A stretch of DNA of 64,000 bases from assembly GCF_002355395.1 (NCBI RefSeq), contig NZ_AP017315.1, forward strand, positions 868,001-932,000, given 5' to 3'. The notes under the pieces were generated by a model that had not been told where the DNA came from, made no database searches, and saw only the letters and a list, made by a program, of their open reading frames with translations. The translations under genes and the position numbers were made by a program. Of this stretch, positions 17,506 through 25,020 are shown in pieces; position 1 is the stretch's first letter; each line of letters starts with the position of its first letter. This DNA is from Microcella alkaliphila (GTDB lineage: Bacteria; Actinomycetota; Actinomycetes; Actinomycetales; Microbacteriaceae).

Positions 17506-18696
17506 ATGCCGACGGTCGCACTGCCGCGGGACATCGCCGCCGCCGTCGTGGTGTCGGGGCTCTCGACCGCCATGCGCGCCGTCGCGATCGGGGGTACGGC
17601 GCTGACCGTCGTCATGTCGGTCGACGTGGTTCTCTCGGCCGGGCTCGATCCGCTGCGTGCACCCATCGTTGCGGCGCCGGCGGTCGCGGTGCTCCTTCTC
17701 GCCGCGCTGTTGCTCATGCTGCCGTCCCGCGCGACCGCTGCGCTCTACCTGGCTGGCGGCGGGGTTGCCGCCGCGGCGTCCGTCGTCGCGGTGGTGGCGC
17801 TCGCCGAGCAGGGCGACGATCCGTTCATCCTGAATCGTGTTGCCACTGCGTTGCCGCTCGTCGGGGCCCTCGGCGGCAGCGCCCGCAGCGGGGTGCGCTG
17901 GACACTCGCCGCACTCGCCGTGTCCTACTCCGCTCTCGCGGCCGGCTGGTGGGCGGTCGGCACTCCCGGTCCGTTCGGCTACGGCCCGCTCATCGTGGGT
18001 GTCGTGTCACTCACGGGCTTCGGGTTGCTCGCCGCTGTGCGCTATCGCGCGAAGCAACGCGTTCCCGAGTTCTTGGCGGTGCAGCGAGCGGTCTTAATCG
18101 ATGAACGCGAGCGTGAATTGCAGCGACGCGCGGCGGCGGCCGTGCACGACACCGTCCTCGCCGATCTCGCGGTCATCGCAATGTCGGTCGGAACCGTCGA
18201 TGAGCGGATGCGCGACCACATTCTGCGGGACCTCGACGCGATCGTGCGCCCGACCGCCCGCCGAGTGTCGTCGTCCACGGCCGTGGCGGCAGCCTCCGCA
18301 CCGCTCGCCGACGCGCTACTCGAACTCGCCGATCACTACCGCTGGACCGGGGTGAGTGTGCAACTGAGCGGCGCCGAGGAACTCACGGCGGAGGTGCCTG
18401 CGCCCGTCGTCGACGCGCTCGTCGGTGCCACCCGCGCGGCGCTCGACAACGTTGCGGCACACGCCGGTACCGGCCAGGCCGAACTCGTCGTCGGTCAGCG
18501 TGACGACGCGATCGCGCTTCTCGTTGTCGACGCGGGTGTCGGTTTCGACCCCGACGCCGTCGGCGCCGATCGACTGGGCCTGCGCGAATCGATCGACGGA
18601 CGCATCCGCACGGTCGGTGGGTCGGTGCGCATCTGGTCCGGTGACGAGGGCACCACCGTCATGATGCGGGTTCCGCTCGGAGCGCGCGATGAGTGA
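17506..18696 (+). CDS. Membrane histidine kinase (HisKA_3-like), module copy 2
   Basis: This 396-residue protein repeats the architecture of the copy at 15076: about six helices, then the acceptor motif AAAAVHDTVLADLAVIA, then a GHKL domain with N box ALDNVAAHA, G1 DAGVGFD and G2 RLGLRESIDGR. GAGGGGAGG precedes the ATG at 17506, and TAGCCT lies 20-25 bases upstream, so this copy has its own promoter. The next gene overlaps it by eight bases. Membrane segments differ more between the copies than the kinase cores do, which suggests different signals. No partner response regulator is visible. Confidence 0.82.
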   Translation: MPTVALPRDIAAAVVVSGLSTAMRAVAIGGTALTVVMSVDVVLSAGLDPLRAPIVAAPAVAVLLLAALLLMLPSRATAALYLAGGGVAAAASVVAVVALAEQGDDPFILNRVATALPLVGALGGSARSGVRWTLAALAVSYSALAAGWWAVGTPGPFGYGPLIVGVVSLTGFGLLAAVRYRAKQRVPEFLAVQRAVLIDERERELQRRAAAAVHDTVLADLAVIAMSVGTVDERMRDHILRDLDAIVRPTARRVSSSTAVAAASAPLADALLELADHYRWTGVSVQLSGAEELTAEVPAPVVDALVGATRAALDNVAAHAGTGQAELVVGQRDDAIALLVVDAGVGFDPDAVGADRLGLRESIDGRIRTVGGSVRIWSGDEGTTVMMRVPLGARDE

Positions 18697-19885
18697 CCGT
18701 TCGCACGTGTCCCCCTGGTCGACCGACCCGATCAGCTGGGTGACGACCGCCGCGATTCCGGTGACGGCAACGGTCCTCGCCGTCGTCTACAGCGTGATCG
18801 AGGTGATCGCCGTTCCGCCGCGCGGCGGTGCCCTGCAGTGGCTCGGCATTCTGCTGCTCGCCGCATCGGGTGCGATCGTGCATGTGCGTACGCGTCCGCC
18901 GCGCGGAGTGCTGGGCGCACCCGAGATCATGACCATTTTCGGCTTGCTGAGCGCCGCCACGCTGTGCTCGGCTCTCGACCATCAGGGCGTCGCCTTTTCG
19001 ATCACATTTTGGTGGGCACCCTTCGGGGTGTCTCTCGTCCTCGTCGCGATGGCCCCCTACGTGCGTGCATCGAGTATTGCCGCGCTCGCTGTCGCGCTGG
19101 TGGGGGTTGTCTCGCTCATCGCCGTCGTGCTCATCATTCCCGACGATCCGAGCTGGCCGCCGGTCACGACCGCGCTCATCGTGGTCACCCCGGTCGTGGC
19201 CGGGGGTACCGTGAGCGCGGTGCTCTCCGGCAGCATCGTGCGCCGGCTCATGCGCTGGAGTGAGCGACCCCTCCCCGGGGCCCCCGTGATCGGACCGGCG
19301 GGCATCGATGACCGGGCGCTGGTGCGGGCCGTCGACGACGAAATTTCGGAGCAGTTGGCAGCCGCCGTCGCGTTTCTGCGCACCGTTGCCCGACGGGGCG
19401 AGGTCACCGACAGGGATGCGCGCCAGGCCCGTTCGTTGTCGCTCGAATTGCGGGCGCGGCTCATCGCCGACGCGTCGGCCACCTGGCTCGAGCGCGTCGT
19501 GCGCGGTCACCCCGTCGACCTCGACGACCCCGAGCGTCTCGCCGACCGGTTGAGCGTCTCGCAGCGCACCGCCCTCCGCGCGATGATCGATGCGCTGCTC
19601 GCGCATCCCGAATCGGGGTTCGTGTCGGCGAGTATTGCCCTGCGGGGCTCCGCATCGGGTGATGTCGCCGTCGCGATGCGCATCAACACGACCCTGCCCG
19701 AGGGGCGGCGCATCAGCTTCCTCGCGCCCTACTACGTCTCGTTGTCGTCTGCCGTGCGCGACATCCAGTGGCGCGACGGCGCGACTCTCAAGGTGGAGTT
19801 CGAGGCGCCCGCCGAAACGACAGCGGGGCGTGCGCCGCTCGTGCAACGCACGCCCCGGAGCGAGACGGCAGGGGAGCGGGACTAG
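18689..19885 (+). CDS. Kinase-like membrane partner protein, module copy 2
   Basis: This 398-residue protein has about six membrane helices to residue 190 and a cytoplasmic half that aligns with the partner at 16314. Shared features are a dimerisation-like hairpin (EISEQLAAAVAFLRTVA and RSLSLELRARLI) without an acceptor His, a VDLDDPERLADRLSVSQR segment, LPEGRRISFLAPYY and VRDIQW. As in copy 1, the ATP-binding boxes of a kinase are missing. It ends convergently with fba; the two stop codons share CTAG. A role as pseudokinase partner or signal-input subunit for the preceding kinase is an inference from gene coupling and repeat architecture. Confidence 0.6.
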   Translation: MSDRSHVSPWSTDPISWVTTAAIPVTATVLAVVYSVIEVIAVPPRGGALQWLGILLLAASGAIVHVRTRPPRGVLGAPEIMTIFGLLSAATLCSALDHQGVAFSITFWWAPFGVSLVLVAMAPYVRASSIAALAVALVGVVSLIAVVLIIPDDPSWPPVTTALIVVTPVVAGGTVSAVLSGSIVRRLMRWSERPLPGAPVIGPAGIDDRALVRAVDDEISEQLAAAVAFLRTVARRGEVTDRDARQARSLSLELRARLIADASATWLERVVRGHPVDLDDPERLADRLSVSQRTALRAMIDALLAHPESGFVSASIALRGSASGDVAVAMRINTTLPEGRRISFLAPYYVSLSSAVRDIQWRDGATLKVEFEAPAETTAGRAPLVQRTPRSETAGERD

Positions 19886-20910
19886 CGGCCCGAGTGCCCC
19901 GCCGAACCGAGCTGCTGCGTGGCCTCGACGACCCGCTTCGCCATCGCTGTTTCGGCGGCCTTGCCCCACGCGCGCGGGTCGTAGACCTTCTTGTTGCCGA
20001 CCTCGCCGTCAACCTTCAAGAAGCCGTCGTAGTTCTTCAGCACGCTGTCGGCGACCGAGCGGCTGTAGGCGTACTGCGTGTCGGTGTCGATGTTCATCTT
20101 GATGACACCGTTCGCGACCGCGGTGGCGATCTCCTCGTCGGTCGAGCCCGAGCCTCCGTGAAAGACGAGGTCGAGCGGCAGGGCGCCGGTGCCGTACTTG
20201 GCCTGGATGCCCTGCTGGATCTCGGCGAGCAGTTCGGGCCGTAGCTTCACATTGCCCGGCTTGTAGACGCCGTGCACGTTGCCGAAGGTGAGGGCGGCCA
20301 TGTAGCGGCCCTGCTCGCCCAGGCCGAGCGCCTCGACGGCCTGCTCGACGTCGCCGAGGGTCGTGTAGAGGGCGTCGTTCGAGCCCTCGTGCTGAACGCC
20401 GTCTTCCTCGCCGCCGACGACGCCGATCTCGACCTCGAGAATGGCGTTGATGTTCTTCATGCGGGGCAACAGCTCGCGGGCGATCTCGATGTTCTCGGCG
20501 AGCGGCACGGCCGAGCCATCCCACATGTGCGACTGGAAGATGGGGTTGCGTCCGGCCTTCACCTCGGCCTCGCTGGCCTCGATGAGCGGCATGACGAAGC
20601 CGTCGAGCGCATCCTTGGGGCAGTGGTCGGTGTGCAGGGCGACTGTGATGGGGTAGTTCTTGGCCACCTCGGTGGCGAACGCGGCGAACGCGAGGGCCCC
20701 CGAGGCGCGGGCCTTCACGCTCTGGCCGGCGAAGTAGTCGGCGCCGCCGGTCGTGACCTGCAGAATGCCGTCGGAGCCAGCCTCGGTGAGGCCCTGCAGA
20801 ACGGCGTTGATCGTCGACGACGACGACACGTTGATGGCGGGGTAGGCGAACCCGCCCTTCTTAGCCTTATCGAGCATCTCGGCGTACTGCTCGGGGGTGG
20901 CGATGGGCAT
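19882..20910 (-). CDS. fba: Class II fructose-bisphosphate aldolase
   Basis: This 342-residue zinc aldolase cleaves fructose 1,6-bisphosphate in glycolysis and makes it in gluconeogenesis. Zinc ligands and active-site residues are visible in ALHTDHCPKDAL, HMWDGSAVPL, EVEIGVVGGEEDG, FGNVHGVYKPG and VFHGGSGST. GAGGAG lies six bases upstream of the ATG at 20910. A TAGACT element (minus strand, 20955-20950) is the likely promoter and lies back-to-back with that of glpX. Both genes therefore share a control region, which suits enzymes acting on the same metabolite in opposite directions. Confidence 0.97.
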   Translation of the reverse strand: MPIATPEQYAEMLDKAKKGGFAYPAINVSSSSTINAVLQGLTEAGSDGILQVTTGGADYFAGQSVKARASGALAFAAFATEVAKNYPITVALHTDHCPKDALDGFVMPLIEASEAEVKAGRNPIFQSHMWDGSAVPLAENIEIARELLPRMKNINAILEVEIGVVGGEEDGVQHEGSNDALYTTLGDVEQAVEALGLGEQGRYMAALTFGNVHGVYKPGNVKLRPELLAEIQQGIQAKYGTGALPLDLVFHGGSGSTDEEIATAVANGVIKMNIDTDTQYAYSRSVADSVLKNYDGFLKVDGEVGNKKVYDPRAWGKAAETAMAKRVVEATQQLGSAGHSGR

Positions 20911-20949
20911 GGTGCTCCTCGTGCGTGGTGGGCTGTGGGGACGGCTCCG

Positions 20950-20984
20950 AGTCTAGCCAGCGTGGGGCGCCCGGCCGCTAGGCT
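20950..20984. promoter_or_regulatory. Divergent fba/glpX promoter region
   Basis: TAGACT on the minus strand (20955-20950) and TAGGCT on the plus strand (20979-20984) are -10-like elements only 23 bases apart. An inverted repeat, AGCCAGCG (20955-20962) against CGCTAGGCT (20976-20984, one inserted base), spans the same interval. A single bound factor could control both genes. Confidence 0.4.
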
Positions 20985-21056
20985 GGGGCGTGCGCTGTTC
21001 TACCACCCGGCGCGTCCGTTCATCCGCTTGATCGACGCCGAGAGAAGGACGCCACT

Positions 21057-22067
21057 GTGGTGACCACCGAAACCGGAACCCTGTTCCTGCACCCCGACCG
21101 CAACCTCGCCATGGAGCTGGTGCGCGCGACCGAGGCGGCCGCGATCCGCTCGGCCCCCTACATCGGACGCGGCGACAAGAACGCGGCCGACGGCGCGGCG
21201 GTGGATGCGATGCGCAAATTCTTGGGGACGGTGAACTTCACGGGCGTCGTCGTTATCGGGGAGGGCGAGAAAGACAACGCGCCGATGCTCTTCAATGGCG
21301 AGCAGGTCGGGACCGGGAACGGCCCGATGTGCGACATCGCGGTCGACCCGATCGACGGCACCTCGTTGACGGCGGCCGGCCGCAGCCACGCGATCTCGAT
21401 GATCGCGGTCGCCGATCGGGGAACCATGCTGGACGCCTCCAGCGTGTTCTACATGGACAAGATCGTCACGGGTCACGAGGGAATCGGCGTCGTCGACATC
21501 CGCCAATCGGTCGGCGAGAACATCCGAGCGCTCGCCGCGGCGAAGGGCAAGCGCGTCGACCAGATGCGGATCGCCGTGCTCGACCGGCCGCGCCACCAGA
21601 AGCTGATTGAGGAGATCCGCGAGGCGGGCGCTGGCACGCGCCTCATCCTCGACGGCGACGTCGCCGCGGGCATCAACGCCGCCCGCCACGACACCCGCAT
21701 CGACATGGCGATCGGCACGGGCGGCAGCCCTGAGGGTGTGGCGACGGCCTGCGCGGTGAAGGCGCTCGGCGGCTTCATTCAGGGACGCCTCGCCCCGGGC
21801 TCCGACGAGGAGCGCGAGAAGGGCGCCGCGGCGGGCCTGACGTTCGACCACGTCTACGAGGCCAACGAGCTCGTGAGCAGCGACAACACCTTCTTCGTCG
21901 CGACCGGAGTCACCGACGGCGAGCTGGTGCGTGGCGTGCTGCGCGACGGCCCGATGATCCGCACCGAGTCGATCGTGCTGCGCTCACGCTCCGGCACGAT
22001 CCGCCGCGTCGTCGCCGACCACCAGGTCTCGAAGTGGCTTGACGAGGACGAGGTGCTCGGGCTGTAG
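21057..22067 (+). CDS. glpX: Class II fructose-1,6-bisphosphatase
   Basis: GlpX, 336 residues, removes the 1-phosphate of fructose 1,6-bisphosphate and is the main FBPase of actinobacteria. The metal site motifs IGEGEKDNAPMLFNGE and VDPIDGTSLTA are intact, and the lithium-sensitive phosphatase fold is recognisable through DGDVAAGINAA and GTGGSPEGV. Two GTG codons stand in tandem at 21057 and 21060, with AGAAGGA upstream at a good distance for either. The gene is divergent from fba. It is a committed gluconeogenic enzyme, so opposite regulation to glycolysis would be expected. Confidence 0.96.
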   Translation: MVTTETGTLFLHPDRNLAMELVRATEAAAIRSAPYIGRGDKNAADGAAVDAMRKFLGTVNFTGVVVIGEGEKDNAPMLFNGEQVGTGNGPMCDIAVDPIDGTSLTAAGRSHAISMIAVADRGTMLDASSVFYMDKIVTGHEGIGVVDIRQSVGENIRALAAAKGKRVDQMRIAVLDRPRHQKLIEEIREAGAGTRLILDGDVAAGINAARHDTRIDMAIGTGGSPEGVATACAVKALGGFIQGRLAPGSDEEREKGAAAGLTFDHVYEANELVSSDNTFFVATGVTDGELVRGVLRDGPMIRTESIVLRSRSGTIRRVVADHQVSKWLDEDEVLGL

Positions 22068-22089
22068 CTCGGTTCGGATCCGCGCGACG

Positions 22090-22188
22090 CTAGGCCGCGT
22101 CGAGGCCGAGCACGTGACCGCAGAAGTCGTGCGCGGCATCGATGTCGGGAACGGCAAAACCGGCGAAGGCGAGGCGCGGGGCGATCAT
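22090..22188 (-). pseudogene. Truncated VOC (glyoxalase-like) protein, 32 residues
   Basis: A short frame starts at ATG 22188 and stops at 22090. Its product begins MIAPRLAFAGFAVPDIDAA and ends HDFCGHVLGLDAA, which is the first beta-alpha unit of a vicinal oxygen chelate (glyoxalase/bleomycin resistance) domain, normally about 120 residues long. The remaining three quarters are absent, and glpX ends only 22 bases away. A TAGCGT element lies six bases before the ATG (minus strand, 22200-22195), so the leaderless promoter still looks intact. I read it as a gene remnant with a surviving promoter. A functional micropeptide is less likely. Confidence 0.55.
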
Positions 22189-22235
22189 GTCGCAACGCTA
22201 CTCCGCCTCCGCCGGTCAAAATAGGGGCCGGTGCG

Positions 22236-23204
22236 CTACAGCAGGTTCGGGATTTTCTGCTCTTCGGCCGTATTCGCGCGCCGGAACCAGAAGGTCACGA
22301 AGGTCGCCACGATGACGATGAACAGTGAGTACATCGCCGGCACGATGAGAATCAGGCCGAGGTTCGGGTCGTTGGCGAATGTGGCCAGGACGATCGCGAT
22401 GGCGAGGGGGCCGTTCTGGATTCCGGTCTCGAGCCCGATTGTGCGCGCGTTCGCCGGGTGCAGGCGAATGAGTCGCGCGATCGTATACGCGATGAGGATG
22501 CCGAACAGGCCCAAGCCGATGGCGACCGTGTAGGTCTGCCACGGGGTAGAGGCCAGGAGGGCCCAGTTGCGCGGTACCCAGGTCGCGATGAGGAACAGAA
22601 TGAAGAACACCCCGATTAGCCCGCCCAGCAATTCCATGATCGCGCCGATATTGGCGCTGTAGCGGCGCAGAGTCATGCCGCCGATCACCGGTAGCAGCAA
22701 CATGAGGACCAGCGTCGCCACGATGTTTGCGAAGGGGATCTCCAGCTGGGAATCCTGCGTGAAGATGAACGAGCCGTAGATGGCGAGCGCGAGCGGCGTC
22801 ATCAGAATCGCCCACAGCGTCGAGTTGGTGGTCATGATCACGCTGAGGGCGAGATTGCCCTTCGAAAAGTAGGTGAAGATGTTCGACGTCGTCCCCGCGG
22901 GCACAGCGCCCATGAGCAGGGCGCCGAACGCGACGGGTATCGCGTACGCCGGGTCGAGCTGGAAGAGGAACAGCATGATCAGGCCGAACGCGAGCAGCGG
23001 CATGATGCCGAACTGTGTGACGAAGCCGATGATGAGGCCCTGGGGGCGCTTCAGTGCGAGCTTGAAGTCGCGCGGGGTCAGGCCGGCCCCGAGGCCGAAC
23101 ATGATCACGAACACCATGATCAAGAGCAGTGTCTGCTCAAAGTTGGTGACGACCTCGTCGGGGTTCACCTGCGTTGCCGCGGTGACGAGAAGGGACGTGA
23201 TCAC
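22236..23204 (-). CDS. Bile acid:sodium symporter family transporter
   Basis: This 322-residue membrane protein has about nine to ten hydrophobic helices. It fits the BASS/SBF family through its LGAGLTPRDFKLALKRPQ segment, GAVPAGTTSNIFTYFSKGNLA, and the crossing helix GLETGIQNGPLAIAI. These carriers move organic acids, sterol acids or pantothenate/pyruvate-like solutes with sodium. Its ATG overlaps the fadD stop (ATGA), so it is in an operon with an acyl-CoA ligase. The pairing suggests uptake of a carboxylic acid that is then activated to its CoA thioester. That link is inference from the operon. Confidence 0.85.
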   Translation of the reverse strand: MITSLLVTAATQVNPDEVVTNFEQTLLLIMVFVIMFGLGAGLTPRDFKLALKRPQGLIIGFVTQFGIMPLLAFGLIMLFLFQLDPAYAIPVAFGALLMGAVPAGTTSNIFTYFSKGNLALSVIMTTNSTLWAILMTPLALAIYGSFIFTQDSQLEIPFANIVATLVLMLLLPVIGGMTLRRYSANIGAIMELLGGLIGVFFILFLIATWVPRNWALLASTPWQTYTVAIGLGLFGILIAYTIARLIRLHPANARTIGLETGIQNGPLAIAIVLATFANDPNLGLILIVPAMYSLFIVIVATFVTFWFRRANTAEEQKIPNLL

Positions 23205-24937
23205 GACAGCTCCCTTCCTTGCGTCTCGATACTGGCGGTTTCGCTCGTGACCGCTTCAGCCCGCAGCTCGCGGCGGAGGATCTTGCCGATGGGGCTCTTC
23301 GGCAACTCGTCGACGAAGCGCACCGACTTCGGCACCTTGTAGGCGGCGAGCGATTCGCGGCAGTAGGCAATGATCTCGGCTTCCGTCGGGCGGGGGTCGT
23401 TCGCAACGACGTAGGCGCGAACGGCCTCACCGGTCTTGTCGTCGGGGATGCCGACGACGCCGACCTCGTTGACGCCGGGCATGGAGGCGATGCGCTCTTC
23501 GACCTCGTTGGGGAAGACGTTGAAGCCGCTGACGAGCACCATGTCTTTTTTGCGGTCGACGATCGTGAAGTAGCCGTCAGCATCCATTTCGGCAATGTCG
23601 CCGGTGCGGAACCAGCCGTCGAGCATCGCGTCTGCTGTCTCGTCGGCGCGTTGCCAGTAGCCCTTCATGATCTGCGGGCCGCGGGCGACGATCTCGCCGG
23701 GCTCTCCGACGCCAGCGTCGGTGCCGTCATCTTTCACACAGCGCACGTCGGTCGAGGGCACCGGAATGCCGATGGTGCCGTCTTTCACCTCGCCGCCGAA
23801 GGGGTTGAAGGTGAGCACGGGCGAGGTTTCGGTGAGGCCGTAGCCTTCGACGATGGGGGTGCCGGTGACCTCACGCCAGCGCTCGGCGACCGACTCGTGC
23901 AGGGCCATGCCCCCGGCTGCCGAGCCGATCAGGTGCTTCGGCGGGTTGTCGACGAACCAGCGCTCGTTGAGCAGGGCGTTGAACAGCGTGTTCACGCCCG
24001 TGGTCCACGTGATCTTGTAGTTCTCGAACGCGCGCTTCAGGTTGCTCGGTGGTCGCGGCGACGGCACGAGAATGTTGCGCGCGCCCATGTGGTAGAAGCC
24101 GATCAGGTTCACCGTGAAGGCGAAAATGTGGTACAGCGGCAGCGCCGTCAAAACGATCTCTTTGCCGGGGCGAATACTCTCGCCGAGCATCTGCAGCATC
24201 TGCATCGTGTTCGACACGAGGTTGCCGTGCGTCAGCATGGCGCCCTTCGACACACCCGTCGTGCCACCGGTGTACTGCAGGGCGGCGATCGATTCGAGGT
24301 CGACCCCGTCGAGGTAGCTGGAGCTGCGCCCCATGAGTTCGCGGCCGCGCGACAGCGCGGTTTGGAATGACGTGTGCTCGACCTCGATCTTCGGCAAGGA
24401 CCGGTTCCAGTACTTCTGCACGAGGCGAATGACGCCGGCGACGACCGGCGGGAAGAACTCGGCGATGCGGACGGTGATCACCGTCTGTATGCCGGTTGCC
24501 GACACCACCTCGGGCAGTCGGTCGGCGAACATGTCGATGATGACGAGAGCCTTCGCGCCCGAGTCGCTGAACTGGTGCGTCATCTCGCTCGCGGTGTAGA
24601 GCGGATTCGTGTTGACGAGCACGAGGCCGGCCTTGAAGATACCGAATGCCACGATCGGGAAGGCGAGGCAGTTCGGCATCTGCACGGCGACCCGGTCGCC
24701 CGGTTCGAGTTGCAACTCTTCGCGGAGGTACGCAGCAAAGGCGTCGGACAGTTCGTCGACCTGGTTGTAGGTCAGTGACCCGTTCATGCCGTTGGGCATG
24801 CACTGTGTGAACGCGATCTGCTCACCGTAATCGGTGGTCGCTTTCGACAGGAGATCGGGCATGTGCCGGAAGGGCGTTGCGACGAGCTCATGCTCGACGC
24901 CGCTCGGATAGTGGGCGAGCCAGGGGCGTTGGGTCAT
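23201..24937 (-). CDS. fadD: Long-chain fatty acid-CoA ligase
   Basis: This 578-residue AMP-forming ligase activates a fatty or related carboxylic acid to its CoA thioester. The P-loop-like motif YTGGTTGVSKGAMLTHGN, GYGLTETSPV, GWFRTGDIAEMD, the hinge DRKKDMVLVSGFN and the C-terminal catalytic Lys in KSPIGKILRR are all present. The start at 24937 is the first ATG followed by a well-conserved N-terminus; an upstream extension of eleven residues is unsupported. It is the first gene of the operon with the BASS transporter. A palindrome lies over its likely promoter at 24984-25000. Confidence 0.95.
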   Translation of the reverse strand: MTQRPWLAHYPSGVEHELVATPFRHMPDLLSKATTDYGEQIAFTQCMPNGMNGSLTYNQVDELSDAFAAYLREELQLEPGDRVAVQMPNCLAFPIVAFGIFKAGLVLVNTNPLYTASEMTHQFSDSGAKALVIIDMFADRLPEVVSATGIQTVITVRIAEFFPPVVAGVIRLVQKYWNRSLPKIEVEHTSFQTALSRGRELMGRSSSYLDGVDLESIAALQYTGGTTGVSKGAMLTHGNLVSNTMQMLQMLGESIRPGKEIVLTALPLYHIFAFTVNLIGFYHMGARNILVPSPRPPSNLKRAFENYKITWTTGVNTLFNALLNERWFVDNPPKHLIGSAAGGMALHESVAERWREVTGTPIVEGYGLTETSPVLTFNPFGGEVKDGTIGIPVPSTDVRCVKDDGTDAGVGEPGEIVARGPQIMKGYWQRADETADAMLDGWFRTGDIAEMDADGYFTIVDRKKDMVLVSGFNVFPNEVEERIASMPGVNEVGVVGIPDDKTGEAVRAYVVANDPRPTEAEIIAYCRESLAAYKVPKSVRFVDELPKSPIGKILRRELRAEAVTSETASIETQGRELS

Positions 24938-24983
24938 CGTTGATCTTTCGCCAAGGGTGGACCCCGGCACCTCATTGCACCAG

Positions 24984-25000
24984 GGATTGCCGCAATCCTA
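24984..25000 (-). promoter_or_regulatory. Palindromic operator over the fadD -10 box
   Basis: GGATTGC-C-GCAATCC is a perfect 15-base inverted repeat at 24984-24998. On the minus strand it overlaps a TAGGAT -10-like element (25000-24995) that would drive fadD with a leader of about 50 bases. A dimeric repressor of the TetR or GntR type would fit, but no such gene is adjacent. Confidence 0.5.
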
Positions 25001-25020
25001 GCGAGGGGGGCGAACGTGCC

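Noticed and set aside
20941..20990. Palindrome GGCGCC in the fba/glpX gap as an operator
   Set aside because: GC-rich hexamer palindromes are too common in this composition to count alone.
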